Assembly: GCA_020310875.1 (NCBI GenBank)
Contig: CM035423.1
Location: forward strand, 141,134,723-141,198,722
Direction: 5' to 3'
DNA length: 64,000 nucleotides
Source: Ceratopteris richardii
Taxonomy: Eukaryota; Streptophyta; Polypodiopsida; Polypodiales; Pteridaceae
Part shown: positions 43,708-56,819 of the stretch, piece after piece
Numbering within the stretch: position 1 is the first letter of the stretch
Layout: each line of letters opens with the position of its first letter
The notes under the pieces: model-generated
What the model saw: only the letters and a program-made list of their open reading frames with translations
Database searches by the model: none
Told to the model about the DNA's origin: nothing
Made by a program: the position numbers and the translations under genes

Positions 43708-45798
43708 ATGAACCTTAGGTCAGGTAGACACCTAGGGAGAGACAGACAAAGTCTTAGATCTTCAGAGGCTAGTGTCAATCATACTGTTAGGTCTTGGGCC
43801 CAGCAGTTGAGCCATCATTCGTATTACCCTAGTTCTGAGATTAGCGAGTCTGAGATGTCCCACGGTATGGAGAGACCTATAGGAAGTTCTGGGGTGCCAT
43901 ATTTACATAGGGTGGAAGGCCCTTACAAGATGCAACTCGAGTACCTTAGGACCAACCGATTAGGTGCTAGCATCTATGAGGACGGCCTAGGAAGAGCGGT
44001 GGTCCAGATTAAAAACATTGACCAATCCATTGGACTAGAGCGCCCAGCTGTCAAGTTTGAAAATGGTGCATACTTGGACAAGGAAGGGACAATATATGTA
44101 GTCACCAGTCATCCCGATAGAACAGATGAATTTGGGAATGTGGTCCCGGAAACGGACTTAGGTGACCTAGAGCAAGGAAACATGGAAGAAGAACCTAGAA
44201 CCCCCCGAGGCAAATATGTTCTCACGAGGATTATCACACCAAAGTGGATTCCCCAAGATAATAAGAGCATAGATCTCCTCTTGCACCGAGAGATGGATGA
44301 AGCCTTTTGGAGATATAGACCTAGTCAGCCGAGTGAGGTAGGAACAATCATGATATATGAGTTCAAAGATCCTGATATTCCAGGAAGAGTGACCTACTTA
44401 GATCACTCTTCAGAAAGGATCTTTGGGGTTACAGAAAATGATAGGCATGCTTACACTTGGAAAGGAGAATTTATTTTCCCCCAACCAAGATCGAATGTGT
44501 CCTTTGGTCGCCAAGGAGCTGGAACATCTCAAGCTCATGGGACTCAAAGAGAAAGGAGTCGAGAGAGACCTGAGGTAAGCTTTGCCAACTCTTGGGGAAG
44601 AGAAAGAACGAGAACGGAAACGAATAGAGGGGAACCTGAGGGACATAGAGCCCTAGGGAACCGAAGAAATGCCGATGATTTCCCTTTGCCAAGACCGAGA
44701 GAGCACACGAGGACCTTGAGACCGACCCAGCTAGTTAAGTCCATGAAAAACTACTTCGATGGCAGTGGAGACCCCTACGATCATGTAGCTGAGTTTAAGC
44801 AAGTCTTGAGAGCTGAACAAGTTGAAGACCTGTTCACGCACTACAATGCCTTTGGTTTAACCCTTAGGAACACCGCCCTGACATGGTTTCAGCCACTAAA
44901 CGAGAGGCAGTTTAGAAGCATAGATCAACTTTTAGAGGCATTCATTATAGAATTCTCTAAAAGTGGCATAAGGCATAATACTTCCTCATTGATATACAGC
45001 TTCAAGCAGACCCCGCAAGAGACTGTGAGACTTGCAGGAAGAAGATTTAGGCAATATCTTGAGCGATGTCCTGGTCCTGAGTTACCCACAGCCGCTAAGC
45101 AAGTGGCTTTATTCTTGGATGGATTGCTAAGTACCAAATTGAGATCATATGTGTACTTGAAGGACCCCCGGACTATAGAAGAATGTGTACGCATGTGCAT
45201 CGATATTGAGGATAACCTGGGGGAGGAGTTAGAACTATCCAAACTACAAAGATTCAGATAGTACCTCTAGCCTCTCTTCCTCACAATCCACATCAATTGA
45301 GGAACTTGCGGAAAAAGTAGCTCAAAAACTAGGTGTCTCTAGTAAACAAATTCCTAGATTTGCCCCAGTAAAGAGATGCTATACTTGCGGTGGTGACCAC
45401 ATGGCAAACGCATGTCCCATCACGGCTCAACCCCAAGTGAATCCTAGCAGCCAATATTGCACCATAGAGCGAAGGTACACAAATCACTCAGCACAGGACT
45501 GCCCATACAATAAGCAAGTGGTTAGGCAAACCTACCCTCAGCCATACCCTCAACAAGGCAGATACCAGAGTCAAAACCACAACAGTATATTAGGCCTCAA
45601 CAAAATTACCAACCGCAATATCAGGCCCAACTGAGACCCCAGCCAGTGCTAGCACAACAACCACCTGCTCCTACTAATGTGATTCCGTTCAAGTATGCTG
45701 CTGCAGAAGAAAACTTGAATAGAGCGATAGTCCCAGTAACACCATTAATCTCAGAAAGTGATCCCAGTGACCATAGCTTTGATTCTACACATGTTGAT
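43708..45798 (+). CDS. Gypsy D gag region, left part
   Basis: The start MNLRSGRHLGRDRQSLRSSE at 43708 matches the family; an upstream in-frame ATG at 43669 is not shared with C or E. The capsid domain is clear (LVKSMKNYFDGSGDPYDHVA, NTALTWFQPLNERQFR, RRFRQYLERC), followed by the first zinc knuckle (CYTCGGDHMANAC near 45379) and a Pro/Gln-rich linker. Gypsy E lies within gag at 45799; downstream knuckles are at 62890 onward. A small number of breaks. Confidence 0.85.
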
Positions 45799-46377
45799 TG
45801 TTGACAGTATACGGGAAGAAGCAAGTACGGACACACATGCAGATCTAGCACTAAGGCAACCCTTCATTTTTTTCAAAACCCTTACATCATTTTAAAGTGA
45901 TTCTCATCACAAAAAACCCTTGTAAATACCATTTTCACCTTTTTGTAGCTCCATTTTGTACAAGCCGAGGAGTCCTCGAGCTTGAGGAGCCTTAGAAGTA
46001 GTTGCCTGCCAATTTTCACATTTTTTAGATCTTGTTTGAGCCCTCAAATAAAACCTGGAACCTAATTTTTAACTAGGCCGGACACTAGGTCTGGACAGGG
46101 CCAAAGCTAGGCAAAAACTATAAATAGAGCTAGAGAGCTCATTTTTGGTTAGCTTCTTGTAGTTTTGAGCTTGTATGAGAACTTTGTTGCAATAGAAGTG
46201 ATTCCATTGTCTTACTCTCTTTGTTCTTGCCGTGTGTGCGCGTGTGTGTGTATGTGTGTGCATGTTAGTGTGCTTCTCACTCACACATTTATGCCTTCAC
46301 TTGCTCGAGGTCTTCATACCATCCTCATTTCTTCCCGGATTGACATTAAAGGAGGTCCTACTCATCACTGAGCTACA
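45799..46377 (+). repeat. Gypsy E 5' LTR
   Basis: 579 bp, TGTTGACAGTATACGG to GAGCTACA, with TATA candidate ACTATAAATAGAGC near 46118 and a GT microsatellite near 46240. It pairs with 61612-62190. Confidence 0.95.
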
Positions 46378-46385
46378 CCAAATTT

Positions 46386-46403
46386 TGGCGCTGTTGCCGA
46401 GGA
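46386..46403 (+). promoter_or_regulatory. Gypsy E primer binding site, tRNA-Asp type
   Basis: TGGCGCTGTTGCCGAGGA, two mismatches from the complement of tRNA-Asp(GUC), at the same spacing from the LTR as in C and D. Confidence 0.8.
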
Positions 46404-48019
46404 TTCGAGCTTTGAGGACGAGCGTGTGATGGTAAGACGTAGAGAGGACGCATTGGAATGGTAAGTAGTCGGTAAATTTCTGATTTTTCTCCAGCTCCAT
46501 CTCCATCTTCACCTCCTTCTCCATCTCCACCTCCACCTCCTTCTCCACTACATATTCCCTCTTCCTTGTCATTCCCCTCATTTGTTGTGTGCGAGTTTGA
46601 GAGAGAGCGAGCGTGTGTGTTCTTGTTTTGTGTGTTTTTGCATGTTTCTTGCAGGTTGCAGCTCCATCATCATCTCCAGCAAGCTCAGCAGGTACGGAAT
46701 CTGTCTGCACAGTCCCCGAGGCATCGAGCTCGAGCTATCACGACACTCCGAAAACTTCACCCAATCACGATTTTGAGTGCACCACGACACTGCGCAGGCC
46801 TAGAGCTCCCAGGATCACTAGACAAAACAGAAAAATTCACCATATCCCGAGCTATCGCGACACCTCGAGGTATCGCGACACTCACGAGCTATCGCGACAC
46901 TTGGGAGTATCGCGACACCTCACGACCTATCGCGACACCTCACGAGCTATCACGACACCTCACGACCTATCGCGACACCTCACGACCTATCGCGACACCT
47001 CACGAGCTATCGCGACACTTGGGAGTATCGCGACACCTCACGACCTATCGCGACACTCACGAGCTATCGCGACACTCACGAGCTATCGCTACACTTCGAC
47101 CCGACCTATCGCGATACATGGGCTTAACGCATGAAAATTTAGAGTATTTTAATTGACTGAATTAAGGTATCTTTGGGCTTAATCTTGGACACATTGGGAG
47201 GATATAAGAGCCTTAGGAGTGGGCAAAAGACCTAGAAACCAGGGAGGAATTTCCTGAACCCTGAGAGCCTGTTTGGACCCCTAAGTGCCTGAATGGTCAT
47301 AACTTCACCATACGAACTCCGATTAATGAGATTTTGGTCTCGTTGGAAAGCTTGTTGAAAATCCTACGTGGACCTCGACTGGTTTTTTGTAGAATCATAC
47401 GTGGAGTTTTAGAACATGTATTTTCAAGTTGGCCTTTAGGTGAGACTAGGTGGTCCTAAGATTGAGGGGGTGCAGTGAGTTACTCCAGGGGGGACTACAA
47501 ATGTTGATGTGTGTCTCTCAATTACTTGTGGTAATAGAGCTATACTGACGGGTGAGCTTTTGCAGGAACATTGTGTGCACTCAAGGCAATCCAAAGCAAG
47601 CTAGCAAGGGTGAGTACCAAGCTTGGGAGAAGGCTTCCTGGGCTTGTGTAGCAGTCTGGTCAACCAGCTAATTGAGGTTGGAAGATCTCTCAACCCTCCT
47701 TTGTCAATTCCTAGCCTAGGCTAAGTACGACTTAGGTGTGGTAATTAATTAGGGCAACGTTAGGAACGAATCAAGTCCAAGAGAATTAATCAACCAAGTG
47801 CAAGAATTAAATAGGTCTTAAGTGCGAAAACCCTAAGGGACAAAGGGTAAACTGGAGTCGATCACTTATCAAGTGCGAAATTCACTTAAGTACTCCTGAC
47901 GACGCGATTTCAGACAAGATCATAAACATAATATTCAACTCAAAAGAACAAAGTGATTGGTGCAAATTAACCTGCAACGAGAGTGTGCTTGGGTCCAAGG
48001 GGGTAGATAAATCAGGCAT
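46404..48019 (+). other. Gypsy E leader
   Basis: A leader of about 1.6 kb with donor-like sites GATGGTAAGACG (GT at 46432) and the stronger ATGGTAAGTAG (GT near 46461), an acceptor-like TTTCTTGCAG near 46655, the array 46848-47117, and an acceptor-like GCTTTTGCAG near 47567. No gene is seen. Confidence 0.6.
46848..47117 (+). repeat. TCGCGA-centred tandem array in Gypsy E leader
   Basis: About 13 units of CTATCGCGACACCTCACGAC or shorter variants (CTATCGCGACACTCACGAG). The core TATCGCGACA is shared with the C/D arrays although the rest of the unit is different. Confidence 0.95.
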
Positions 48020-50870
48020 ATGAACCTTAGATCAGGCAGACACTTAGGCCGAGACAGACAAAGCCTCAGATCTTCTGAAGCTAGTTTCAATCACACTGCC
48101 AGGTCTTGGGCCCAGCAGTTGAGTGCTTACCCATACACTCCCAGATCAGAAACAAGTGATTCTGAGATGTCCTATCACATGGAGAGACCAGTAGGTAGTT
48201 CAAGGGTGGCTTATCTAGAAAAGCCAGAGGGACCTTACAAGACTCAATTGGAATACATCAGGACGAATCGTCTAGGTGCTCGCATCTACGAAGACGGACT
48301 GAGAAGATCTGTGGTCCAGATTAAGAACCTCGATCAACCCCATGGACTAGAACACCCGGTAGTCAAGTTCGAGAATGGAGCATACCTGGATAAAGAGGGG
48401 ACTATTTATGTAGTCACCACTCTTCCTGATAGAACAGACGAGTTTGGAAATGTGATTGCAGAGACCGACATGGGTGATATAGAACAAGGAAATTTAGAGA
48501 AAGAGTCGAGAACTCCCCAGGGTAAATCTGTCTTGACCAAAATCATGACTCCAGAGTGGATTCCACAGGATAATAAAAGCATAGATCTGCTTTTAAACCG
48601 AGAAACCAATGAGGCTTTTTGGAGATATAAATATGCTCAACCTCAGGAAGTGAGTGCCCTCACAATCTATGAGTTTAAAGACCCTGATAGCCCAGGCCAA
48701 GTAACCTACCTAGACAATGCATCAGAGAGAATCTTCATGGTCACTGAGCATGGCAGACATGCCTACACATGGAAGGGTGAATTTGTTTTTCCCCAACCAA
48801 GGTCTAATGCGTTCTTTGGTCACCAAGGAGCTGGGACCTCCCAAGCTCATGGAGCTCAAAGAGATAGAAGTAGAGACAAACCTGAGGTAAGTTTTGCCAA
48901 CTCCCTGGGAAGAGAAAGAACGGGAACGGAAAGGAATAGAGTGGAACGTGAGAGACATAGAACCCCATCGAATCAAAGGAATGCTGACGTTTTTCCTTTG
49001 CCAAGGCCGAGAGAACACACTAGGACCCTGCGACCAACTCAACTGGTGAAGTCCATGAAGAATTATTTCGATGGCACGGGAGACCCTTACGACCATGTGG
49101 CAGAATTTTGGCAAGTATTGAAAGCTGAACAGGTAGAGGACCTATTCACACAATATAATGCTTTTGGTCTAACCCTTAGGAACACTGCCCTTACATGGTT
49201 TCAACCACTAAACGAGAGGCATTTCAGAAACATAGACCAGCTCTTAGAGGCATTTATCATTGAGTTTTCTAAGAGTGGAATCAGGCACAACACTTCCTCA
49301 CTAATTCATAGCTTCAAACAAACACCTCAAGAGACGGTCAGACTAGCTGGAAGAAGATTTAGGCAGTACCTGGAGAGATGCTCGATGCCGGAGTTACCCA
49401 CATCAGCCAAACAAGTGGCCTTGTTCTTAGATGGATTGTTGAGCACCAAGCTCAGGTCATATGTGTATCTGAAGGACCCCAGAACGATAGAAGAGTGCGT
49501 GCGCATGTGCATAGACATTGAGGACAATCTAGGTGAGGAATTAGAACTATCAAAAATCTATAAGGATTCTGATAGCTCTAGTAGCCTCACATCTGGTCAA
49601 TCCACATCCATTGAGGAACTTGCAGAGAAGGTAGCTCAAAAACTAGGTGTCTCTAGCAAACAAATTCCGAGATTTGCCCCAGTTAAGTGGTGTTAAACTT
49701 GTGGCGGTGACCATATGGCAAATGTATGTCCCATTATGGTCCAACCCCAGGCGAATCCTAGTAGCCAGTACTGCATCATAGAGCGCAGGTACACCAACCA
49801 CACTGCACAAGACTGCCCATATAACAAACAAACTGTTAGGCAAAATTACCCTCAGCCATATCCACAACAGGGTAGATACCAGAATCAGTACCCACCACAA
49901 CAATACAACAGACCACAGCAAACTTATCAGCCACCTTATCAAGGGCAGCAGAGACCCCAACCAGTCCTAGTGCAGCAACCCCCTGCTCCAACCAATGTGA
50001 TCCCAGTGAAATATGCATCTGCTGAAGAAAATCCGAATAGAGCCATAGTCCCAGTCACCCCATTGCTATCAGACAGTGATCCAAGTGACCATAGTTTTGA
50101 CTCCACACATATTGATAGCCCACAGGCTTACTACATGCAGTCACCCGAGCATAACGAGTCATACTATTATGAGGACCCAAGTGAAGGTAGTGGGGAACCT
50201 GAGTATGCCAATGTCATGTACACAAACCCCAACTCTAGACCTCAACCTAGGCAGATACGACCCCCATTTCCTAGAGGACCATGCTTCAGATGTCAGGGAG
50301 ATCACCTTATACGTGATTGTCCACTGCCTGCCCCTACACAACCTCAACCAGTAACCATTCAGGGTTTCTGTCAAGACTGTGGGAAAGAGCATCTCCTACG
50401 AGATTGCCCAAAGAACCCTAATAACATGCCTAAAATCACTCCTATCAATGTTGTTGGGTTAGTTGTAGACTCCACAGGGAGTGTGACTTCCACTGCACCT
50501 GTGCAAGTGATCACAAGAGCCCAGGCACTACAACAAAACCAAGGTGTTGGTCAGGAAAAGAGCCTCGAGGTGAGTGAAACAGAGAGCATAACCAAAAAGA
50601 GGACTAGAGCCTGGAAGGATAGTCGTGAAAGAATGAAAAGGCAATGGGCAAAAAAGATGAGCAAACTTGAAGAAAGCTTGAGAGAAACCAAAGCAAAAAT
50701 CATAGAGATCACATCTCAACCGCACTCTCACACATTCCCACCGCTACCATCCCCATCACCCTCCATCCCTCCACCCTCTAATACAACCCACGTAACCCAC
50801 CCACCACCCCGAGTAGGATCAGTATTAGCTGATCCCACTCCTGAAGACATAGACATGATGCTTAAAGCAT
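48020..50870 (+). CDS. Gypsy E gag region
   Basis: Starts MNLRSGRHLGRDRQSLRSSE. Capsid (LVKSMKNYFDGTGDPYDHVA, NTALTWFQPLNERHF), then zinc knuckles, a Gln/Pro-rich spacer (PYPQQGRYQNQYPPQQ), CFRCQGDHLIRDC near 50284 and CQDCGKEHLLRDC near 50370, and the basic helix RAWKDSRERMKRQWAKKM. Order and lengths match Gypsy C, with about 80% or more identity by eye in the capsid. Fossil with a break or two. Confidence 0.88.
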
Positions 50871-52150
50871 ATCAGGCCAGAATCCAAGAAGGGCCAAATG
50901 TAACGGATCATGACAAGTGCTACCCTAGAGCTGACCTAGAGATAGAAAGAACCAAGCTTTGCGCGAAAATGGTCGCATTGGCTCAGACTATGTTTGAAGC
51001 CAGTCGCCTTTTCAATTACTCGGGCTCAGCCAAGACACAATTACACTTGGATGGACTTCTAGAGAAGTTAGAGGGCATAATTGCAAGATCTGCCAAGGAA
51101 GAAAAAATTCAAGAAAGAGATAAAGCAAGCAAAAACATGACCCATCCCCCACCGAAAGCTTATGTGCCCAATTCCACTGAACCAGACAACCCCCCCTCCC
51201 TAGAAAGAATAGAGAGGCTAACTGCACAATCAGAAAAGGAACCCGCCTCTCAAAATAAGGGCAAGGCAAGTGAGAACGTGAGCCTACCTCCCCAGGAAGC
51301 CTACGTGCCTAACTCTACAGAGCCAGACACATCATCTTCTATGAATCGGTTCACACCAGAATTCCTACGCGAGATTCAAGAAGACAAATGGGCTAAAGAG
51401 AGTGAAGTCCCTCCTCCTTTTGAACTTGTGGATGATGCACGCGACCAATTCCACAAGACATCCCATCCATTTATGAGGAGCAGGAGAGCACCCACTCTCA
51501 GGAAAGACTAGACTTTGAGTCTAACTCTCTACAAGAATTACCCCACTTCACAGGCCCATGGGAAGCTAAGTCTACTTGTATGCGAGCACCCACGGTCATG
51601 GTACGAAATGAGGACTCAGTCTTACCTAGGAACACAGAGGTAGTGAAAAACACTAAAGTGCAGTGCGCTCTCAAGTTAGAAGAGCTACTCAAGGTTAGAC
51701 CTGAATTATGGAAACATGTCGCCAAACAAGTACCAGCGATAGTGAAACCTCATTCCCAGGTAGGATCACATAGGACAGTGCCAGAGATACCCTTGGATAA
51801 GATAGGAGATATGTGTGAAGGTGAAGAAGGGAACACCTATCTTCCCATTACCTACCAGGAGTACACCACCAAGGCAATTTTGGACTCAGGTGCAGGAGTT
51901 GCAATTGCCACCACTTCCCTGTGGAAGCGTTGGGGCAAGCCAGCACTCAGGCCAACGAGAATGAAATTGCAGATGGCCGATGGTCATATTGAGAGACCCT
52001 TAGGATTGCTAGAAGGAATAACTCTCACTACATGTGGGGTTGAGTTTGAACATACTTTTGCTATATGCGACTTTAGCAAAAACCAACCTACGAGATGATT
52101 TTGGGAAGGCCATTTACGGCAATTGCAAGTAGTCCAGGATTGGGGAACCA
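50870..52150 (+). CDS. Gypsy E gag-pol linker and first retropepsin
   Basis: A linker with two PP-x-EAYVPNSTEPD-type motifs (near 51150 and 51290), an acidic segment, then the protease: YTTKAILDSGAGVAIATTSL near 51868, followed by MKLQMADGHIERPLGLLEGI. The D-S-G-A signature is intact in this copy. Position before RT is standard for Ty3/Gypsy. Confidence 0.78.
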
Positions 52151-52301
52151 ATTCCTTGTATTTGCAACATCTAGGTGTTACAACCAAAGTCAATCTTAAG
52201 GATTACTCTCATAGAGACGTACCACCTATTCAATGGAATCCCATCCATAGAGCCAAAGATGAGATTGATTCTGTGCATTCCATAGAATCCGGATCCTCGT
52301 G

Positions 52302-52734
52302 GATGCATTTGAGGATGCGAGTGACTCCGATCTAGAGTCAATCATCATGGACCCACCTTTTGCATCAGATGAAGAATACTTCTATGAAGTAGAATTTCAA
52401 CCCCAGAGGCACGGAGAACTTACAAATGAGGTGAGGTTAGCCACACAAGTAGCTACTAAGAGCGGAGGAAAGAAAAGAAAGAAGAAGGAAGTCACTCCGG
52501 AGGCAGAAGAATCCTAGCCTTGATGCATTTGAGGATGCGAGTGACTCCGATCTAGAGTCAATCATCATGGACCCACCTTTTGCATCAGATGAAGAATACT
52601 TCTATGAAGTAGAATTTCAACCCCAGAGGCACGGAGAGCTTACAAATGAGGTGAGGTTAGCCACACAAGTAGCTACTAAGAGCGGAGGAAAGAAAAGAAA
52701 GAAGAAGGAAGTCACTCCGGAGGCAGAAGAATCC
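52302..52734 (+). repeat. Tandem ~213-bp segmental repeat in Gypsy E pre-RT linker
   Basis: Two nearly identical copies (about 52302-52514 and 52522-52734, offset 220) begin GATGCATTTGAGGATGCGAG and end GGAGGCAGAAGAATCC. They differ at about one base, so the duplication is very recent. Gypsy C has a single copy at about 19056-19264. Confidence 0.9.
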
Positions 52735-52739
52735 TTGTT

Positions 52740-54290
52740 TGAGGTCCCTAAAAATTTTTAAAAATATGAGATAGACGATAGGAGAGTCATGATAAGAATG
52801 CCTAAACGTGAGGCACAAGCAGGAGAAGCCTATGATAGCAAGGAAACTACCAAGAAAATAGTTGTCGCCATCGAGGAAGGAGAAGAAAGATGCACATACA
52901 TAGGTCATGACCTGACAGAAGAGGAAGAACAAGAGCTGATAGCCTTGCTAAGAGAATACCGAGATGTATTTGCTTGGAGTTATAAGGACTTGAAAGGGGT
53001 AGACCCTGATATATGTTCACATACAATCCCCATGACCTCAGACGCCAGACCCTCGAAACAGAAGCCCTACACATACAACGATAACTATGCTGCTAAGATC
53101 AAAGAGGAGATAGATCGACTGGTTGAAGCCAGATTCATCTATGAAATTGAGCACACTGAGTGGGTATCCCCCATTGTAGTGGTGCCCAAGAAAAATGGAA
53201 AGCTGCGTGTGTGTATTAACCTTAAAAAAGTTAATGCCGCCACGATTAGAGACAGTTATCCTCTTCCTATCACTGAGCATCTATTAGAAAGGGTAGCAGG
53301 CAAGGAAGTGTACAGCTTCCTAGATGGGTTTTCGGGCTACAATCAAGTAGCCATTGCTCCAGAGGATCAACATAAGACGGCTTTTGCCACGGAGTGGGGC
53401 ATATTTGCCTTTCGGGTAATGCCATTCGGGCTTACCAATGCACCGGCTACCTTTCAAAGATTAATGTGTCACGTGTTTAAAGAGTTCTTGAGGAAGAATT
53501 TGGAAGTCTATGTTGATGATCTTTGCGCTCATTCCAACATTAGACAGACCCATATACCCGAACTCAGACAGATCTTTGATAAATGCAGAGAATATCAAGT
53601 CTGCTTGAACCCAGAAAAGTGTGTTTTCATGGTCAGGCAAGGCAAGAATCTAGGACACATAGTGTCAAAGAATGGCATATCCACTGATGAAGAGAAAGTG
53701 AGAGCCATAGCAGAGCTACCTAGGCCAAGGAATGTCAAGGAAGTACAAGCTTTCATGGGGCATTGTGGTTACTACCGCCGGTTCATTCACATGTATGCTG
53801 TCATTGCAAAGCCCATGTACGGACTTCTGACTAACTTTGAGTGGACTGATGAATGTGAGAATTCCTTCCAGGAGCTTAAACGAAGATTATGTTCAGCACC
53901 AATCTTGACCACACCAGATTGGAACAGGCCATTCCATGTTCATGTGGATGCATCCAATTACGCTATTGGATGTGTACTCGCACAACCTACTGGTGAAGGT
54001 AATATGGATCTCCCAATTGCCTATGCCAGTAGACAATTGAATGCAGCTGAACGAAATTACACCACTACTGAGAGAGAAGGATTAGGCATGGTATATGCAG
54101 TTAAAAAGTTTAGACATTATTTGCTTGCAAATAAGTTCAAATTTTTTACTGATCACCAAGCTCTACTGTACCTGGTAAACAAGCCATGTAATACAGGCAG
54201 ATTAGTAAGATGGTTTCTCTTACTAATGGAGTATGACTTTGAGGTAGTAGTGAGAAAAGGCAGAACTCACCTAAGAGCAGATCATCTCTC
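52740..54290 (+). CDS. Gypsy E reverse transcriptase and RNase H region
   Basis: RT with WVSPIVVVPKKNGKLRVC, FLDGFSGYNQVAIAPEDQ, RVMPFGLTNAPATFQRLM and EVYVDDLCAHS, then LGHIVSKNGIS and FMGHCGYYRRFI. RNase H follows from about 53935 (FHVHVDASNYAIGCVLAQ, TTEREGLGMVYAVKKFRHYL, FFTDHQALLYL, then RTHLRADHLSRL). Very similar to Gypsy C. Only one RNase H is seen. Confidence 0.92.
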
Positions 54291-54329
54291 AAGGCTCACA
54301 TCAGGAGAAGCCCCACAAGGAGTGTCAGA

Positions 54330-56110
54330 TAACCTTCCTGATGCTTACTTGTTTAATTTGGAAGTGGTACCGCAGTGGGCTAAGCCATTGGTACCAGTAT
54401 TGACATACGGGCCTAATCACCCAGTAATAAACACACAAGATAGAGAGGTAGTAAAAGCGCAAAAGTACCACATCATGGCAGGAAGTATGTACAAGCACAC
54501 AGATCAAGGGATCTTGGCCTGTTATGTGGAAGAGGATGAGTACGCTAAGTGGTTGCAATTGGCACATGTAGGTGCATTAGAGCAACACTACTCAAAACAA
54601 CGAACCCTACAGACCCTGAGGAGACTAGGAGTGCATTGGCCAACTATGGAAGCTGATGTCCAAAAGTTGTGCAAGGAATGCCCAATCTGTTGCACTAAAC
54701 CACCTGTGGAACATGCCACTCTTTATCAAGTGTCCATAGTGCCAGATTGGAGTGAACCACTAGTATCCTTCCTGAGGACGAAAACATTCCCTCCAGACAT
54801 GACTCTGGTTAGGAAAAGAAGTCTAGAACAAGAATCCCTAGAGTACTCACTCATTGGTGATAATCTCTACAAGCGTGGTAAGGATGGTTACCTGAGACTT
54901 TGTGTTCATGAGAGTGAATATCTAAAGATTTTGGAAACTGCTCACCAAGGTGTAGCAGGAGGACACTTTGGACCAGATCGAGTGATCAAGGCAATATTAT
55001 TTGCAAGATTTTGGTTGCCCACCCTTCACATGGATGCACATACCTATGTGAAGAGGTGTGAGATTTGTCAGTGAACCCAGTATCCTATACGCAAAGATGA
55101 GATGCCCCTGAAGCCCATGATGGGCGGACGTGCATTCTCTAAGTGGGGAATAGACTTTGTAGGTCCTATCAATCCCCCAGCTAAGGGTTCCCATGCTGAG
55201 TATATCATCGTTGCCACGGACTATCTAACCAAGTGGGTAGAGGTAAAAGCCACAACGAAGAACGACGCTCAGACAACTGCTAAATTCTTGTTTGAGAATG
55301 TATTCACAAGATACGGGCTACCCATAGAGCTAGTTAGTGATAGAGGCACTCACTTCTTGAATGAAGTTATTGAAAATCTGCTCCAAGAATTCTTGGTAGT
55401 GCATAAGAAGTCTGCCCCCTATCACCCTCAAGCCAATGGGCAAGCCGAAAGCACCAATAAGATCCTATGCAATGTATTGACAAAATTAGTGAACAATAAA
55501 CGCTCTGATTGGGACAAACAGCTACACCATGCTGTTTGGGCATACCGAGTCGCCTACAAAACGGCACTCCAAGCCACCCCCTTTCAGATGGTATTTGGCC
55601 AAAACGCAGTGCTACCATTGGACTTCTTAATACCTACATTGAAAGTAGCACAAGAGCACGAATGGAACTCTCCTCTAGACTTTTTGACCTTGAACGATTA
55701 GGAGAAACAAGACTGAGAGCAGCTGCAGGGATATATGCAGCTAAGAAGAGACAGAAGACATACTTTGATGCCCATGTGAAGGATAAGGGCTTGAAAGTAG
55801 GAGATCTAGTTTTAGTCTACACATTGAAACAACACGCAAGGAAGCTAGAAAAGAGAGGCTACGGACCTATGATCATCAATAGGATCTCCACAAGTGGAGC
55901 AGTACAACTAGCCACTTTAGAGGGTGATGTTCTCCCAAACTATATTAGCGGATGCAGAGTCAAGCTGTATCAGGAACCCCTCACGGAGGAAATGCTAAGT
56001 CGACTCAATACTGCTAAGCAACGTAAAGAGGAGGAAAAACGAATTCGAGAAGAAGCACAGGCAGAGGCCTTAGAGCGCATCAGACGAATGAAGTTGAGGA
56101 GACAAGGGAG
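54330..56110 (+). CDS. Gypsy E integrase region with two H2C2-like fingers
   Basis: First HHCC-like finger near 54555-54690 (LAHVGALEQHYSKQ, CKECPICC), second finger near 54935-55070 (TAHQGVAGGHFGPDRV, CEICQ), rve core near 55138-55480 (KWGIDFVGPINPP, ELVSDRGTHFLNEV, YHPQANGQAESTNK), C-terminal domain near 55795-55970 (GDLVLVYTLKQHARKLEKRG, YISGCRVKLYQEP) and the charged KRIREEAQAEALERIRRMK helix. Some breaks; motifs complete. Confidence 0.88.
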
Positions 56111-56189
56111 GGATCAGCCTATGATTGACACTCAAGAGTCTCCAGGCTATCACATGGCCATGTGTGAGGCTTCAGGTGAACGTACCCAT

Positions 56190-56600
56190 AAGATAGTGGA
56201 TCGACGACCTGTTGTGACCCTAGAAATAGGACAAAGAGACAACACAACAAGCGTGAGAGCTTTAATTGATTCAGGAGCAACCACAAGTGCAGTTCGGCTT
56301 TCTTATTGCCAACAGCTGTAATTGGAGGTAAAACCCCTAGAAGCATATCTGATAGGATTAGGAGGTGTTGAAACCCCTTGCATGGGAGAGGTGGATCTTC
56401 CCCTCTACATACAAGAGGTCCTCATGCCAGCAAAAGTGCTAGTGTGTGAAGACGAGGATCTGACCGAACCTCTGGTCCTGGGCCAAGACTGGATCTACGA
56501 TCACGCACTCAACCTCAACCTAAGACGTGGACTTCTTCAGGCCTGGGTAGGCCAAAGCCGTCTCACGATTGAATTAGAAAATCAAGCACTCAAACCAATA
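56190..56600 (+). CDS. Second retropepsin-like domain after integrase (Gypsy E)
   Basis: RALIDSGATTSAVRLSYCQQ carries the D-S-G-A signature; YLIGLGGVETPCMGEVDLPL and LVLGQDWIYDHALNLNLRRG supply the turn and the hydrophobic L-G-x-D-W strand. It matches the Gypsy C domain at 22640-23020 in position and sequence. Confidence 0.75.
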
Positions 56601-56819
56601 TAACAGGCACCAACTCCTGGTCCCTCCAGGAATCCACATGAAGATAACAATGTTGTTCTTGTCCAAACTTCTATGGTGCAGAGGATTGTCAATCTTACTG
56701 AGGTACAGAAGCCAATAAGGAGTTCCTAACTGATCCAAAGAAGATTCTAAATGGGCAAACCGAACATCACTCGACACGAAGGAGTCCGCTAATCAAGAGG
56801 TAGGAGCGCCAACCCGTGC

